Below, in pieces: positions 45,380 through 58,398 of a stretch of 64,000 bases of DNA. The notes under the pieces were generated by a model. The model saw only the letters and a program-made list of their open reading frames with translations, searched no databases and was not told the origin of the DNA. The stretch spans positions 1,142,003 through 1,206,002 of the forward strand of contig NZ_BCUR01000004.1 of NCBI RefSeq assembly GCF_003569005.1, read 5' to 3'. This DNA comes from Vibrio superstes (GTDB lineage Bacteria; Pseudomonadota; Gammaproteobacteria; Enterobacterales; Vibrionaceae). Position 1 is the stretch's first letter. Each line of letters starts with the position of its first letter. The translations under genes were made by a program, and so were the position numbers.

Positions 45380-45913
45380 TTCTTTTCAAACAGTTAGATG
45401 CTTTGGCCATGATAACACACCTCTAAAGCACAAAGAGTTCCCCTCAAAATGTTATTTATCGAATATTTTTTGAGATCAAGGTCACATAAATGTTATTGGC
45501 CGACCTAAGCGACTGAAACTTCTACATGATTCCATTGTCGTGCCACCTTGGTGGATAATTTTAAAAGTCCGTTTAGATTTTATTATGTCAATAAATTAAA
45601 CCCTAAATGTGAAAGTAAAAATAGTGGTTAATTCTGTAGAATTACTACTTTGCAAAATTGTTAAGTGGTGGTGAATTGGCTGTAAAAACTGTGAGCTGTG
45701 CATTTGCACTTAGCTAAGTTGTTGTTTTTATGTGATTTTTATATTTTCATTTGTATTTTTTAGGGTGTTTGACACTGCTTTAGAAAAATTGCAATGTATC
45801 ACCAACTTCAGGAGAGCGTAGATGTAGAAGCATTTTCACCTGATGATTATAAAAATAAATATATTTCAAGAGCCGCATAGGGTTCGAGTTAAAAGAAAAG
45901 GACGTAAATTAAC
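45380..45913 (+). promoter_or_regulatory. Long regulatory region upstream of the porin gene
   Basis: The 534-base gap between dinG and the porin is AT-rich and without a gene. A CRP-like site lies at 45471-45486. The porin ribosome-binding site is AAAAGGA near 45896-45902. The stretch 45720-45900 contains several A/T tracts typical of ToxR- and H-NS-sensitive porin promoters, but I cannot define the start of transcription. Confidence 0.5.
45471..45486 (+). promoter_or_regulatory. CRP-like site upstream of the porin gene
   Basis: TGAGATCAAGGTCACA matches the CRP consensus at nine of ten conserved positions. V. cholerae ompT is activated by CRP from an upstream site, so a similar function is likely, though the site lies about 430 bases from the start codon. 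Confidence 0.55.
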
Positions 45914-46936
45914 ATGAAAAAGACACTATTAGCGCTAGCAGTAGCATCTGTAGCTGCCACTTCTGTAAATGCAGCAGAAATCTACAAGTCTGAAGATGGT
46001 TCAGTAGAATTCTACGGTCAACTTCGTCAAGAGTTAAAATTCCTAGATTCTAAAGACCATGAAGCAACTCTAAGCTCTGGTTCTTCTCGTACGGGTGTTA
46101 AAGGTAGCTACTCGATCACAGATTCTGTAGATGTAATCGGTCTAGTAGAGATTGGTGTAGCAGATGGTGGTGTAACTCAACGTCAACACTACGTTGGTTT
46201 CGCTGGCGATTTTGGTACATTTGAATTTGGTAAGCAGTGGACTATCTCGGATGATGTGTACGGTGCTGATTACTCTTACTTCTTCGGTGGTTCTGCTCTA
46301 CGTTACGCAACACTTTCAGGCGCATTGCATGAGTCTCAAATTCAATACAAATTTGATGGTGACGCATTCTGGGTTAAGGCTGCTTATGGTTTGAACAACG
46401 ATGATTCTAACCAAGACCTTTATGAAGCATTCGCTGGTACTTCATTTGGTGATCTAAGCCTACACGTAGGTGCTGGTTACACTGGTGAAACTACTCCTGC
46501 TGATCCTGCAACTACAGTACTTTTAGAAAATACCTACGCTGAGTTTACTGCAGAGTATGGTCTTGGTGACCACCTGATCGGTTTCACTTACTACTGGGCT
46601 GAGTTAGCAAACCAAGACGGACCTGAAAAAATTGATGAGAATGGTTTCTCTGTAGCTGGTATTTTCCAAATGATGGAAAAAACAGCTCTATACGCTGGTT
46701 ACGAATTTACAATGCAAGAAGCTAATAGCGCACTTGGTGGTGGTGACGAAGATGGTACACTTGTCTACGTTGGTATCGAGCACAAGTTTAACTCTTGGGC
46801 TCGCATTTACGGTGAGTATGGTTACGGCGACGGTGTAACACTTGGTTATAACAACCAAGGGTCTGATGCTCAAGTTGAGCCACAAGTTGCAGACGGCGAA
46901 AGCAACTTCGCAGTTGGTGCACGTTTCTACTGGTAA
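45914..46936 (+). CDS. General outer membrane porin, OmpT/OmpU-like (V. cholerae type)
   Basis: The 340-residue product has a signal peptide (MKKTLLALAVASVAATSVNA-AE) and a 16-strand-porin-like body with EFYGQLRQELKFLD, GVKGSYSITDSVDVIGLVEIG, YVGFAGDFGTFEFGKQW and a terminal VGARFYW, ending in aromatic W. This is the trimeric porin family of vibrios. Because it lies next to dinG, as V. cholerae ompT (VC1854) does from memory, OmpT is the best orthologue guess. It is not related to the E. coli OmpT protease. A CRP-like site lies upstream and a terminator downstream. Confidence 0.9.
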   Translation: MKKTLLALAVASVAATSVNAAEIYKSEDGSVEFYGQLRQELKFLDSKDHEATLSSGSSRTGVKGSYSITDSVDVIGLVEIGVADGGVTQRQHYVGFAGDFGTFEFGKQWTISDDVYGADYSYFFGGSALRYATLSGALHESQIQYKFDGDAFWVKAAYGLNNDDSNQDLYEAFAGTSFGDLSLHVGAGYTGETTPADPATTVLLENTYAEFTAEYGLGDHLIGFTYYWAELANQDGPEKIDENGFSVAGIFQMMEKTALYAGYEFTMQEANSALGGGDEDGTLVYVGIEHKFNSWARIYGEYGYGDGVTLGYNNQGSDAQVEPQVADGESNFAVGARFYW

Positions 46937-46960
46937 TCACTAGTAAGACATAAGTATTTT

Positions 46961-46988
46961 AATGCCCAGCCTCAGTGCTGGGCATTTT
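46961..46988 (+). terminator. Terminator of the porin gene
   Basis: An AATGCCCAGC / GCTGGGCATT stem is followed by a T tract. Confidence 0.85.
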
Positions 46989-47256
46989 CCTTTCTGAAGC
47001 ATGCAAAACCCCACCTAAAATCGCCTTTTATCTTTTTTTACTTATCGTTTAAGTATGTGATTGCAGTGACTTATGACTTGAATTGATGCCTGTGAGTACT
47101 CTTCAAGATATGAATCTTTAGCCTGCTGAGTAGTGCCGTGAAGCACTAGCGCAATCGTTTGTTTTTTATGTTAAAATTGCCTAGAAATGACACGAGTCAA
47201 ATCGACCATAACCAGAAGCTGTCAACAGCTCTAATGAAAAACAGGATTTCCCCAAA
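46989..47256 (+). promoter_or_regulatory. glgA upstream region
   Basis: About 270 bases between the porin terminator and glgA hold no gene. The sequence is AT-rich. An AGGA element at 47243-47246 is a weak ribosome-binding site. I see no clear binding site for a known regulator. Confidence 0.35.
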
Positions 47257-48705
47257 ATGTCACAATTAAAAGTTTGGTTTACCGTCTCCGAAGCTGAAGG
47301 ACTAGTAAAAAGCGGAGGCTTGGCAGACGTAGGTAAGGCGCTGCCAAAAGCGCTACAAAATAAGGGCGCGAATATCGCTATCGCTATTCCTGGCTATACA
47401 AAGTTACCTAACTTTGAACAGAGCCCAGTTGTGCTTTCTACTACGCTAGAGCACTTTCCACATACTCCGTACCAAGTTCGTAAGTTAGAGCTTGATGGCG
47501 TACCCGTGTACGCATTTGAGTGTGCACAATATTTCGACCGTCCAGAGCTTTATGCTGAGCGTAACCAAGCGTACGCGGACAACGGTGAGCGCTTTGCGTT
47601 CTTTGCGGCAGCAAGCCTAGATGCTTTGCCGAAGCTTAACTTCAAGCCTGACGTGGTTCACGCCAATGATTGGCACACTGGCTTAGTGCCTTTCTTATTG
47701 AAGACACGCTTTGCCAGCAACGATTTCTACAAAGGCATCAAGAGCGCACTGACTATTCATAATGCATTGTTTAAGGGAATCTACCCATACAATGAAGTAA
47801 GTATCATTCCAGAACTAAAGCAAGTTGAAGCAAGCACGGTGAACTACGGTCACGACTGCATCAGCATGCTACGTGCAGGTATCCAATACGCTGACAAGCT
47901 TAATGCAGTGAGCCCAAACTACGCTGAAGAGCTGAAGACCCCACTGGGCTCTCATGGCCTAGTTAACGACTTCGTATCTCGCTCTGCAGATTTTTCTGGC
48001 ATCGTGAATGGTTGTGACTACAGCGAATGGGATCCAGCAACAGATAAATATCTAGTGAAGAAGTTCAAGCCCACGAAGGCGAGCTTTAAAGCCGGTAAAT
48101 CTGCCAACAAAACAGCGCTTCAACAGGAGTTTAATCTTCCTGTGGCTAAGCTCCCTATGTTTGGCATGGTGTGTCGTCTGACTCATCAAAAAGGCTTCCA
48201 CTACATTTTGCCTATCCTAGATCGTTTCTTGAAGAACGATGTACAGCTAGTGATCATAGGTACGGGCGATCCTGATATTGCAGCGCAACTGCGTGAAGTA
48301 TCAGAGCAATACGGCGATAAGTTTGCCTTTGTAGAAGCATATGACAACCGTCTAGCTCACCTTGTAGAAGCAGGCTCAGATTTCTTCTTAATGCCTTCAG
48401 AATTTGAAGCATGTGGCTTGAACCAGCTTTACTCTATGGCTTACGGCACGCTGCCAATCGTTCGCGATGTAGGTGGCCTGAAGGATACCGTGAATGATTA
48501 CGATACTGACCCAAGTGTTGGTACCGGCTTTTCATTCCACGACCCAATTCCAGATGAGCTACTAGTCTGTATGCAACGTGCATTGATTTTGTACCTTCAA
48601 CAGCCAACAGAGTTTGCTGAAGTGCAACTACGCGCAATGAAGCAAGACTTCGGCTGGGATGTGGCTGCAGAGAAATACTTGGCAATGTTCAAGAGCGCAA
48701 TGTAG
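47257..48705 (+). CDS. glgA: Glycogen synthase (ADP-glucose type)
   Basis: The 482-residue GT5-family enzyme adds glucose from ADP-glucose to glycogen. The ADP-glucose loop KSGGLADVGKALPKAL is at residues 18-33. The second domain has the FGMVCRLTHQKGFHYI and PSEFEACGLNQLYSMAYGTLPIVRDVGGLKDTV motifs, with catalytic Glu in EFEACGL. No glgC or glgB gene is next to it, so in this organism the glycogen genes are dispersed. It is followed by a strong terminator and a heptanucleotide repeat. Confidence 0.95.
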   Translation: MSQLKVWFTVSEAEGLVKSGGLADVGKALPKALQNKGANIAIAIPGYTKLPNFEQSPVVLSTTLEHFPHTPYQVRKLELDGVPVYAFECAQYFDRPELYAERNQAYADNGERFAFFAAASLDALPKLNFKPDVVHANDWHTGLVPFLLKTRFASNDFYKGIKSALTIHNALFKGIYPYNEVSIIPELKQVEASTVNYGHDCISMLRAGIQYADKLNAVSPNYAEELKTPLGSHGLVNDFVSRSADFSGIVNGCDYSEWDPATDKYLVKKFKPTKASFKAGKSANKTALQQEFNLPVAKLPMFGMVCRLTHQKGFHYILPILDRFLKNDVQLVIIGTGDPDIAAQLREVSEQYGDKFAFVEAYDNRLAHLVEAGSDFFLMPSEFEACGLNQLYSMAYGTLPIVRDVGGLKDTVNDYDTDPSVGTGFSFHDPIPDELLVCMQRALILYLQQPTEFAEVQLRAMKQDFGWDVAAEKYLAMFKSAM

Positions 48706-48724
48706 CGATAACTCAATGAGCACA

Positions 48725-48758
48725 AAAAAGCCTGAATCGAAAGATTCAGGCTTTTTAT
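48725..48758 (+). terminator. Terminator after glgA
   Basis: An AAAGCCTGAATC / GATTCAGGCTTT stem with a GAAA loop is followed by TTATT. Confidence 0.9.
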
Positions 48759-48763
48759 TATCT

Positions 48764-48800
48764 AGCTAATAGCTAATAGCTAATAGCTAATAGCTAATAG
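48764..48800. repeat. Heptanucleotide tandem repeat (AGCTAAT) x5
   Basis: Five perfect copies of AGCTAAT are followed by AG. The array abuts the left end of the intergenic repeat element near purB, whose ends carry related AGCTATCAG-type words. Confidence 0.9.
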
Positions 48801-49032
48801 CCTGTCTCTTGATCACAAATCGAACTTTAGAACTTCCGTCATGCCCGAGTGCTTTTCTGGGTCAGCACTCTGGTCGGGCATCTGTTTTTATAAAAGGTCC
48901 CCGACTGGTACGCCAGCCCGGAAAAGCACTCGGGGACGACGTTTATTCAAAGTAATGCTCTAAACGGACATACAAGAGCTCATTTTGAACGACGTTCAAT
49001 ACTTGTGTATGAAAGCCAGGCTGATAGCTGAT
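48795..49032. repeat. Intergenic repeat element, copy 1 (inverted relative to the copy at 52745)
   Basis: The element runs from TAGCCTGTCTCTTGATCACA to CAGGCTGATAGCTG, ending two bases before the purB stop codon. It contains two palindromic blocks: GTCATGCCCGAG...CGGGCATC and GGTCCCCGACTGG...CTCGGGGACGAC. A 32-base stretch (48896-48927) is identical, in reverse orientation, to 52868-52899. No coding sequence is seen. Confidence 0.8.
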
Positions 49033-49034
49033 AC

Positions 49035-50444
<1,410 letters not shown>

Positions 50445-50546
50445 TTATACCAGTAACAAAGGCAATTGTCACTAGTGTTGCGCAAACGATTGCGTTAATT
50501 TTCTGTGCGCAAAAAAATTAGCTCGCGACAATGCGCGAGCCAATGT

Positions 50547-51164
50547 TTAAATTCGAGCTAAAAGTATCTCAGCCTGCTCAATCATTTTCTTGCGGCCAAA
50601 GATTAAGTGGCGACGCTTGCCACCCACCTGACGCCACAGTACGGCACTACGAATACCAGAAAGGAGTAGGGCACGGACCTTGCTTTGTACCGAGGTTTGT
50701 TGAAGCATTGCTGGGTTGCCCGTGACTTGAATACGAGGGCCAATTGGGCTGACCACATCAAGATAGACGCTAGCAAGGTTGCTGATCATTTGTTCTTCAA
50801 ACAGATCAAAATGCTCAGTTTGGCGCTCAATTTGTTGAATGCGATCGCCCAGTTGCGCCATAGAGTCGCGGCGCTGGCTTAGCTTGCGTTCCAATGCCAT
50901 CAAGCTGATCACGTAGCGGGTCAACTCATTGCCTGTTGCTGAGCTATCAATGCCACGTGCTAGACATTCAAGTCCCACCTTAAGGTCACGCTCATTGCCA
51001 AAGACGCTGACCGTGTCGGCTGGGTTGGTATTGATAATTGCAGCAACTGAGGTTTCAAACGCGGCAGAATTACAATGTCCGTCTTTTGCCACTTGTTGAA
51101 CTAAAGCGACAGCCTGGCAGATGCCAGCAAAAGCGATGGTACGGTCATAATTGGTATTTGCCAC
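50547..51164 (-). CDS. hflD: High-frequency lysogenization protein HflD homologue
   Basis: The 205-residue helical protein matches HflD/Ycf[50 protein letters not shown] and [17 protein letters not shown] near the C terminus. In E. coli, HflD promotes lysogeny by sequestering the lambda CII protein at the inner membrane; its housekeeping role is unclear. I start at a GTG at 51164 because AAGGAG lies 7 bases upstream, rather than at the longer frame that runs into mnmA. It starts 17 bases after mnmA. Confidence 0.93.
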   Translation of the reverse strand: MANTNYDRTIAFAGICQAVALVQQVAKDGHCNSAAFETSVAAIINTNPADTVSVFGNERDLKVGLECLARGIDSSATGNELTRYVISLMALERKLSQRRDSMAQLGDRIQQIERQTEHFDLFEEQMISNLASVYLDVVSPIGPRIQVTGNPAMLQQTSVQSKVRALLLSGIRSAVLWRQVGGKRRHLIFGRKKMIEQAEILLARI

Positions 51165-51181
51165 GTAAGAACTCCTTTGTC

Positions 51182-52312
51182 TTAAGCTTTGATTCGTTTT
51201 TCGATAATTCCGCCACCCAAGCATACATCGTCTTTATAGAAGACCGCAGATTGACCAGGGGTAACGGCTACTTGTGGTTCGTCGAAGATCACTTTGATGT
51301 TCTCGTCGTCCACAGGAATAATGGTACATGGAATATCGGTTTGGCGATATCTCGTTTTCACAGTGCACGTCATTGGCTCACCAATAGGGTTGCGATCGAC
51401 CCAGTGTAGCTGAGAGGCAATTAGACCTTCAGACTTAAGCAATGGATGGTCTGCACCTTGAACCGCAATCAATACATTACGCTTCAGGTCTTTCTCAGCT
51501 ACGTACCATGGGTCTTCGTTACCACCGCCGCCTTTTTGGCCACCAATGTGTAGACCTTTGCGTTGACCTAGTGTGTGGTACATCAAACCCATGTGTTCGC
51601 CAATCTCTTGACCTTCAGGGGTTTCAATTTTACCCGGCTGTGCTGGCAAATAGCGAGAAAGAAAATCTGTAAACTTGCGCTCACCGATAAAACAGATGCC
51701 AGTTGAGTCTTTTTTCTTCGCTGTGATAAGACCTTGCTCTTCAGCAATGCGGCGAACTTCTGGTTTCTCTATGTCGCCCACAGGGAATAAGCTGCGGCCA
51801 ACTTGTTCATGGCTTAGCGTATACAAGAAGTAGCTTTGATCTTTGTTGCCATCTAGGCCGCGAAGCATGCGAGGCTTTTCGCCTGCCGCAATGTCTTCTG
51901 CGCTAGGGAAGGTACGACGCACGTAGTGGCCCATTGCGATGTAATCCGCGTCCAGAACTTCGTCAGCAAATTCCAAGAAGGCCTTGAATTTGATTTCTTT
52001 GTTACAAAGGATATCTGGGTTTGGCGTACGACCTGCTTTGTACTCCTGAAGGAAGTACTCAAACACGTTGTCCCAATATTCTGCAGCAAAGTTTATCGTG
52101 TGCAAATGAATGCCCAGCTTGTCACAGACGGCTTGCGCATCGGCAAGGTCTTCTGCTGCTGTACAATACTCTTCGTTGTCGTCTTCTTCCCAGTTCTTCA
52201 TAAACAGGCCTTCAACTTGATAGCCTTGCTGTTGAAGCAGGTACGCAGAGACAGAGGAATCAACCCCACCGGACATGCCGACGATGACTTTCTTTTGGCT
52301 GTTGTCAGACAT
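51182..52312 (-). CDS. mnmA: tRNA-specific 2-thiouridylase
   Basis: MnmA thiolates U34 at position 2 in tRNAs for Lys, Glu and Gln, using sulfur relayed from IscS and Tus proteins. The 376-residue product has the PP-loop [13 protein letters not shown] (residues 12-24), the first catalytic Cys region in [13 protein letters not shown], the second in [13 protein letters not shown], and the C-terminal beta-barrel ending GQSAVFY. Length and motifs are as in E. coli (368). It is first in the mnmA-hflD-purB group. Confidence 0.97.
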   Translation of the reverse strand: MSDNSQKKVIVGMSGGVDSSVSAYLLQQQGYQVEGLFMKNWEEDDNEEYCTAAEDLADAQAVCDKLGIHLHTINFAAEYWDNVFEYFLQEYKAGRTPNPDILCNKEIKFKAFLEFADEVLDADYIAMGHYVRRTFPSAEDIAAGEKPRMLRGLDGNKDQSYFLYTLSHEQVGRSLFPVGDIEKPEVRRIAEEQGLITAKKKDSTGICFIGERKFTDFLSRYLPAQPGKIETPEGQEIGEHMGLMYHTLGQRKGLHIGGQKGGGGNEDPWYVAEKDLKRNVLIAVQGADHPLLKSEGLIASQLHWVDRNPIGEPMTCTVKTRYRQTDIPCTIIPVDDENIKVIFDEPQVAVTPGQSAVFYKDDVCLGGGIIEKRIKA

Positions 52313-52477
52313 TCAAAATTACCACTAGATAAACACGGTCGCAGATTCTAACAGAAACAAACCCAGTGTGACAGATCCTTGAGGTGAATCACATTTTCAA
52401 ATTGACTGAAAAGTGTAAACATTTTCTGTCATACTATGTGCCAACATTTCGTTGCTCCCACAATAGGGCTAAAGACC

Positions 52478-52741
52478 ATGCAAGACCAACAAGAAGTTCA
52501 AGACCAACTGATTGAAATCGTTGAAAATCAGATTGAATCGGGCAATCCAAAAAAAGTAAAAGAAACGCTGATGCGCCTAATGATGACCGGCAATAGCCGC
52601 GATGATGCTATCGCCATGATTGGTTGCGCAGTAGCAATCGAAGTATTTGATGTTGTGAACAATGGCGCAGAGTTCAACGAAAAGCGTTATGCAGAGCATT
52701 TGGACAGACTTCCTGACCTTGGGTTTATGGAAGGGGAATAG
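52478..52741 (+). CDS. Conserved small hypothetical protein, 87 residues
   Basis: The 87-residue product begins MQDQQEVQDQLIEIVENQIE and ends DRLPDLGFMEGE. It is acidic, predicted alpha-helical and soluble; one short hydrophobic run (AIAMIGCAVAIEVFDVV) looks like an amphipathic helix. I do not recognise the family. The start at 52478 follows a weak AGGG element; a longer frame begins at an ATG at 52436. It is divergent from mnmA with about 165 bases between the start codons, and is followed by an intergenic repeat. It is probably conserved in Vibrionaceae (inference). Confidence 0.8.
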   Translation: MQDQQEVQDQLIEIVENQIESGNPKKVKETLMRLMMTGNSRDDAIAMIGCAVAIEVFDVVNNGAEFNEKRYAEHLDRLPDLGFMEGE

Positions 52742-52744
52742 TAT

Positions 52745-53001
52745 AGCTTCAAGCTACTAGCTATCAGCCTGACTTTTATACAAAAGTATTGATAGCTAAT
52801 CTAAATGCTATCTAACAAGTAGTGTTCCTGATTGGATCCCTACTTTGAATAAACGTCTTGCCCGAGAGCTTTTCCGGGCTGGCGTACCAGTCGGGGACCT
52901 ATATATAGGAACAGATGCCCGATAAAAGCATTCGGGCAAGACGGAAATCCTAGAGTCTGACTTGTGACCAAGAGACAGGCTATCAGCTTGAAGCTAGTAG
53001 C
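52745..53001. repeat. Intergenic repeat element, copy 2 (inverted)
   Basis: This element begins GCTTCAAGCTACTAGCTATC and ends GACAGGCTATCAGCTTGAAG, so its ends are partly complementary. Read in reverse, it matches the element before purB (48795-49032) along most of its length: CCTGTCTCTTG-TCACAA, then the GCCCGA block, then GGTCCCCGACTGG, then ACGTTTATTCAA, then a terminal GTATAAAAGTCAGGCTGATAG-like stretch. It ends one base before the rluE stop codon. Confidence 0.8.
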
Positions 53002-53002
53002 A

Positions 53003-53680
53003 TTAGGCCTCTTTCCACTCCCCATTAGGTAGATCGCCCAAACTGTACTTGCCGATGGAATAGCGGATAAGTCGCAGAGTGGGGTAGCCGATATTGGCGG
53101 TCATTCGGCGTACTTGTCGGTTGCGGCCTTCTATGATGGTGATGGAAAGCCAGGTAGTTGGGATGGCTGCGCGAAAGCGCACGGGTGGGTTTCTGTCCCA
53201 TACTGTCGGCTCTGGCATGATTTCTACCTGTGCGGGTAGAGTTATACCGTCTTTAAGTTCTACGCCATTGCGCAGCTTATCCAAGTCTTGCTCTGATGGC
53301 GCGCCTTCAACTTGTACCCAATAGGTTTTAGGTGATTTTGAATCAGGCTGAGTTAATTTAGCCTGTAAAATACCGTCATTGGTCAGCAGTAATAATCCCT
53401 CACTATCTCTATCGAGCCTTCCTGCAGCATACACATCCTTTACCTTGATGAAATCGGCCAAAGTTTGTCTGCCGTCACCGTCAGTAAACTGGCTTAACAC
53501 ATCAAAAGGCTTATTAAACAGCAGTACTTTCCGCTCTTCGGCAGACACACGTTTAACTGTGCGTACTGGCTTTCTTCGATTGGAAGAGCTATAGCGCTTT
53601 TGGCTGAATTTGTTATTGGGCTTCGAAGATGTTTCAGAAGTTCGAGACTTATTTTGAGGTCGGCGGTTGCCGCTAGACAT
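53003..53680 (-). CDS. rluE: 23S rRNA pseudouridine synthase RluE
   Basis: RluE forms pseudouridine at position 2457 of 23S rRNA (E. coli numbering). The 225-residue product has a long basic, low-complexity N-terminal extension (residues 1-48, rich in Ser, Lys, Arg, Asn) before the catalytic domain. The active-site Asp is in [16 protein letters not shown] and a second conserved block reads [23 protein letters not shown]. RluE clusters with icd in vibrios and other gammaproteobacteria. Its stop codon abuts the intergenic repeat. Confidence 0.94.
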   Translation of the reverse strand: MSSGNRRPQNKSRTSETSSKPNNKFSQKRYSSSNRRKPVRTVKRVSAEERKVLLFNKPFDVLSQFTDGDGRQTLADFIKVKDVYAAGRLDRDSEGLLLLTNDGILQAKLTQPDSKSPKTYWVQVEGAPSEQDLDKLRNGVELKDGITLPAQVEIMPEPTVWDRNPPVRFRAAIPTTWLSITIIEGRNRQVRRMTANIGYPTLRLIRYSIGKYSLGDLPNGEWKEA

Positions 53681-56214
<2,534 letters not shown>

Positions 56215-56228
56215 TTTAATATATAGCA

Positions 56229-56264
56229 AAAGCCCGAGCTAAGTGATTAGCTCGGGCTTTTTTA
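56229..56264 (+). terminator. Terminator after icd
   Basis: An AGCCCGAGCTAA / TTAGCTCGGGCT stem with a GTGA loop is followed by TTTTTT. It may also serve the convergent permease gene. Confidence 0.9.
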
Positions 56265-56286
56265 TGCATTGAGATTTGTTTAACGG

Positions 56287-57711
56287 TTATGCGTGAAGAT
56301 AACCGGTGAACATCAGATAAACAGAAAGTGCGGCTAGCGCTATCAATGTTCGCTCTATCCAAGTATCCACTAATGAATACACCTTCTCGCCTGCCTTTAT
56401 TCGCGAGGCGTGCGTGTATCGGAAAAACGGGATACCTATGGTGTACAAAATAGTCGCCATCAACTGATATTCAAGTCCTGCCGCGGTAATTAGCCAAGCG
56501 CAAAACAACGCCGCGCTGGTGGCCAAAGCAATGTGGCCGTAATTACGCTTTTCTAAACCAAGGGACTTAGGATTTAGCGAGATCTTAAGAAGGAACAGAC
56601 AGCTGAGTAGGTAGCAAGGTAGAACCATTACCGATGCGATGTTAATCGCTGCCAGATAGACATTCTCAAACATCACTACCAGTAAGACGCACAACTGCAT
56701 GAACAATGTAGAGACATTCAATGCATTGATTGGCGCCTCATTTTTATTGGTGCGACTGAAGAAGCGCGGGAACTCACCCACTTTACCTGCTTCATAGGGC
56801 ACTTCAGCGACCAACATCGTCCATGCCACAAGAGCACCGAATACTGAAACCAACACACAGATGTTGACCAGTACACGTCCGTAAGGGCCAATGGCTGCTT
56901 CTAACAGAGACGCTGCTGATGGGTTTGCCAATTGTGACAACTCTTGCTGAGGCAAGATGCCAAAGGCCAATATAGAGATCAGGCTGTACATGCTAATAGC
57001 GACTAAAAAGCCAATGAGGGTTGCTTTACCGACATCCGATTTCTTTTTCGCCCTGCCAGATAATACTACTGCGCCTTCAATACCCACAAAACACCAAAGT
57101 GTGACCATCATAGTGCTCTGGATTTGAGTGACTACTGAGCCGAGTTGCTGCTCTTCTCCCCATACATCTAGGGATAAGTTTGCGGGCTCAAAGCTGTACA
57201 TAATGATCGCAATAATAATGATCAAGCCGATCAGCTTACCTACCGTTGAGATAAGGTTGATAAAAGATGAGCTGGCGGTGCCTCGCAGTGCTATGGCGTT
57301 CATGCCCCAGAGTAATGCTGAGCAAAGGAATACGGTTTCAATGCCGTGTTGAAGCAATACAGGGAAGAACAAGCCCAAAGAGTCATTGATCATAACGGCA
57401 AGGGCGACGTTACCCATACAGGTCATTAACCAATAGCCCCAAGCTGAATGGAAGCCGATGTATTCGCCAAAGCCTGCTTTCGCGTATGAGAAAATACCCG
57501 AATTTAGGTTAGGTTTTTGTTCGGCAAGTACTCTAAAGGTTTGCACCAAAAGAAGCATGCCGATACCTGTGATCAACCAAGCTAGGGATACGGCACCGAT
57601 GGAGGCTTGTTCGGCCATGTTTTGCGGAATACTGAAGATACCGCTACCGATCATTGAGCCAAATACGATGGCGATTAAGCCAACTAAGCCTACGGAATTC
57701 TTATTACTCAT
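56287..57711 (-). CDS. APC-family basic amino acid / polyamine antiporter
   Basis: The 474-residue inner membrane protein has about 12-13 hydrophobic helices. The APC substrate motif GSMIGSGIFSIPQN lies near residues 19-32, and CFVGIEGAVVLSGRAKKKSDVGKATLIG in helix 6-7. This is most like arginine/ornithine or arginine/agmatine antiporters (ArcD/AdiC branch). The exact substrate pair cannot be read. It is monocistronic, convergent with icd, and its promoter lies in a 303-base gap before the small monooxygenase gene. Confidence 0.88.
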   Translation of the reverse strand: MSNKNSVGLVGLIAIVFGSMIGSGIFSIPQNMAEQASIGAVSLAWLITGIGMLLLVQTFRVLAEQKPNLNSGIFSYAKAGFGEYIGFHSAWGYWLMTCMGNVALAVMINDSLGLFFPVLLQHGIETVFLCSALLWGMNAIALRGTASSSFINLISTVGKLIGLIIIIAIIMYSFEPANLSLDVWGEEQQLGSVVTQIQSTMMVTLWCFVGIEGAVVLSGRAKKKSDVGKATLIGFLVAISMYSLISILAFGILPQQELSQLANPSAASLLEAAIGPYGRVLVNICVLVSVFGALVAWTMLVAEVPYEAGKVGEFPRFFSRTNKNEAPINALNVSTLFMQLCVLLVVMFENVYLAAINIASVMVLPCYLLSCLFLLKISLNPKSLGLEKRNYGHIALATSAALFCAWLITAAGLEYQLMATILYTIGIPFFRYTHASRIKAGEKVYSLVDTWIERTLIALAALSVYLMFTGYLHA

Positions 57712-58014
57712 TGCGTGCTCTAAACTGCTTCAGTGGTCGTCAAAAAGTGCGATGACCAAATTATGTGAAGTGAAATGATGAGTTGTGTGTTATTTGACCA
57801 CCCTCATCACAAGGGGGAGGGATTATACTGACTGGTGTGCTGAATAAGTAGAGTTAATCGTAACGAGAGATTAAAACTATAATTTCACGGATGATCGGTG
57901 TTCTTTAAGGGAAATGAGGCCGATACTTAGAGTTGAGTTTTCGCCGTCATATTATTATGCAGATAACTCATTGAAAGACACATTTTTTTACAAAATAGAA
58001 TCAGGGATTTAAGA
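57712..58014. other. Divergent gap between the antiporter and the monooxygenase genes
   Basis: The 303-base gap holds no coding frame I can support. It is AT-rich on the monooxygenase side (57940-58005), with an AGGGA element (58000-58004) as the ribosome-binding site. No recognisable operator or hairpin is seen. Confidence 0.4.
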
Positions 58015-58305
58015 ATGACAAAGCTAACCATAGTAGCCAATATCGTAGCCAAACAAGACAAAATTGAGTTGGTGAAATCAGAACTGCAAAACCTTATCGA
58101 TACCACGCGCGCTGAACAAGGCTGTGTGAACTACGACCTACATCAAGATAATGATAATCCAGCACATTTTCTGTTCTTTGAGAACTGGGAAACACGTGAC
58201 CTATGGCGCAAGCACATGGAAAACGATCACCTAGCGGCTTATATTGCGGCAACAGAAGGGGCAGTAGAGTCTTTCGTTGTGCATGAAATGACGCAGATAG
58301 GCTAG
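58015..58305 (+). CDS. Putative quinol monooxygenase (ABM domain, YgiN-like)
   Basis: The 96-residue protein is a single antibiotic-biosynthesis-monooxygenase (ABM) domain: TIVANIVAKQDKIELVKSELQNLIDTTRAEQGCVNYDLHQD, then FLFFENWETRDLWRKHMENDHLAAYIA. Members such as YgiN oxidise quinols or act in redox stress; the fold is a dimeric ferredoxin-like barrel. I cannot tell the substrate. The start has CAGGGA about 10 bases upstream. Confidence 0.88.
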   Translation: MTKLTIVANIVAKQDKIELVKSELQNLIDTTRAEQGCVNYDLHQDNDNPAHFLFFENWETRDLWRKHMENDHLAAYIAATEGAVESFVVHEMTQIG

Positions 58306-58398
58306 CCTGAATATCGGTTTTATTTTGCACAAAATTGGGTGAGTGTTTGATTCCTGTTTGATATTCTAGTGATAGAAGAAATAGGAGTCATTGAGTCT

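Noticed and set aside
51165..51224. An N-terminal extension of hflD overlapping mnmA
   Set aside because: The GTG at 51164 has AAGGAG 7 bases upstream and gives the family-typical start; the extension would run into mnmA.
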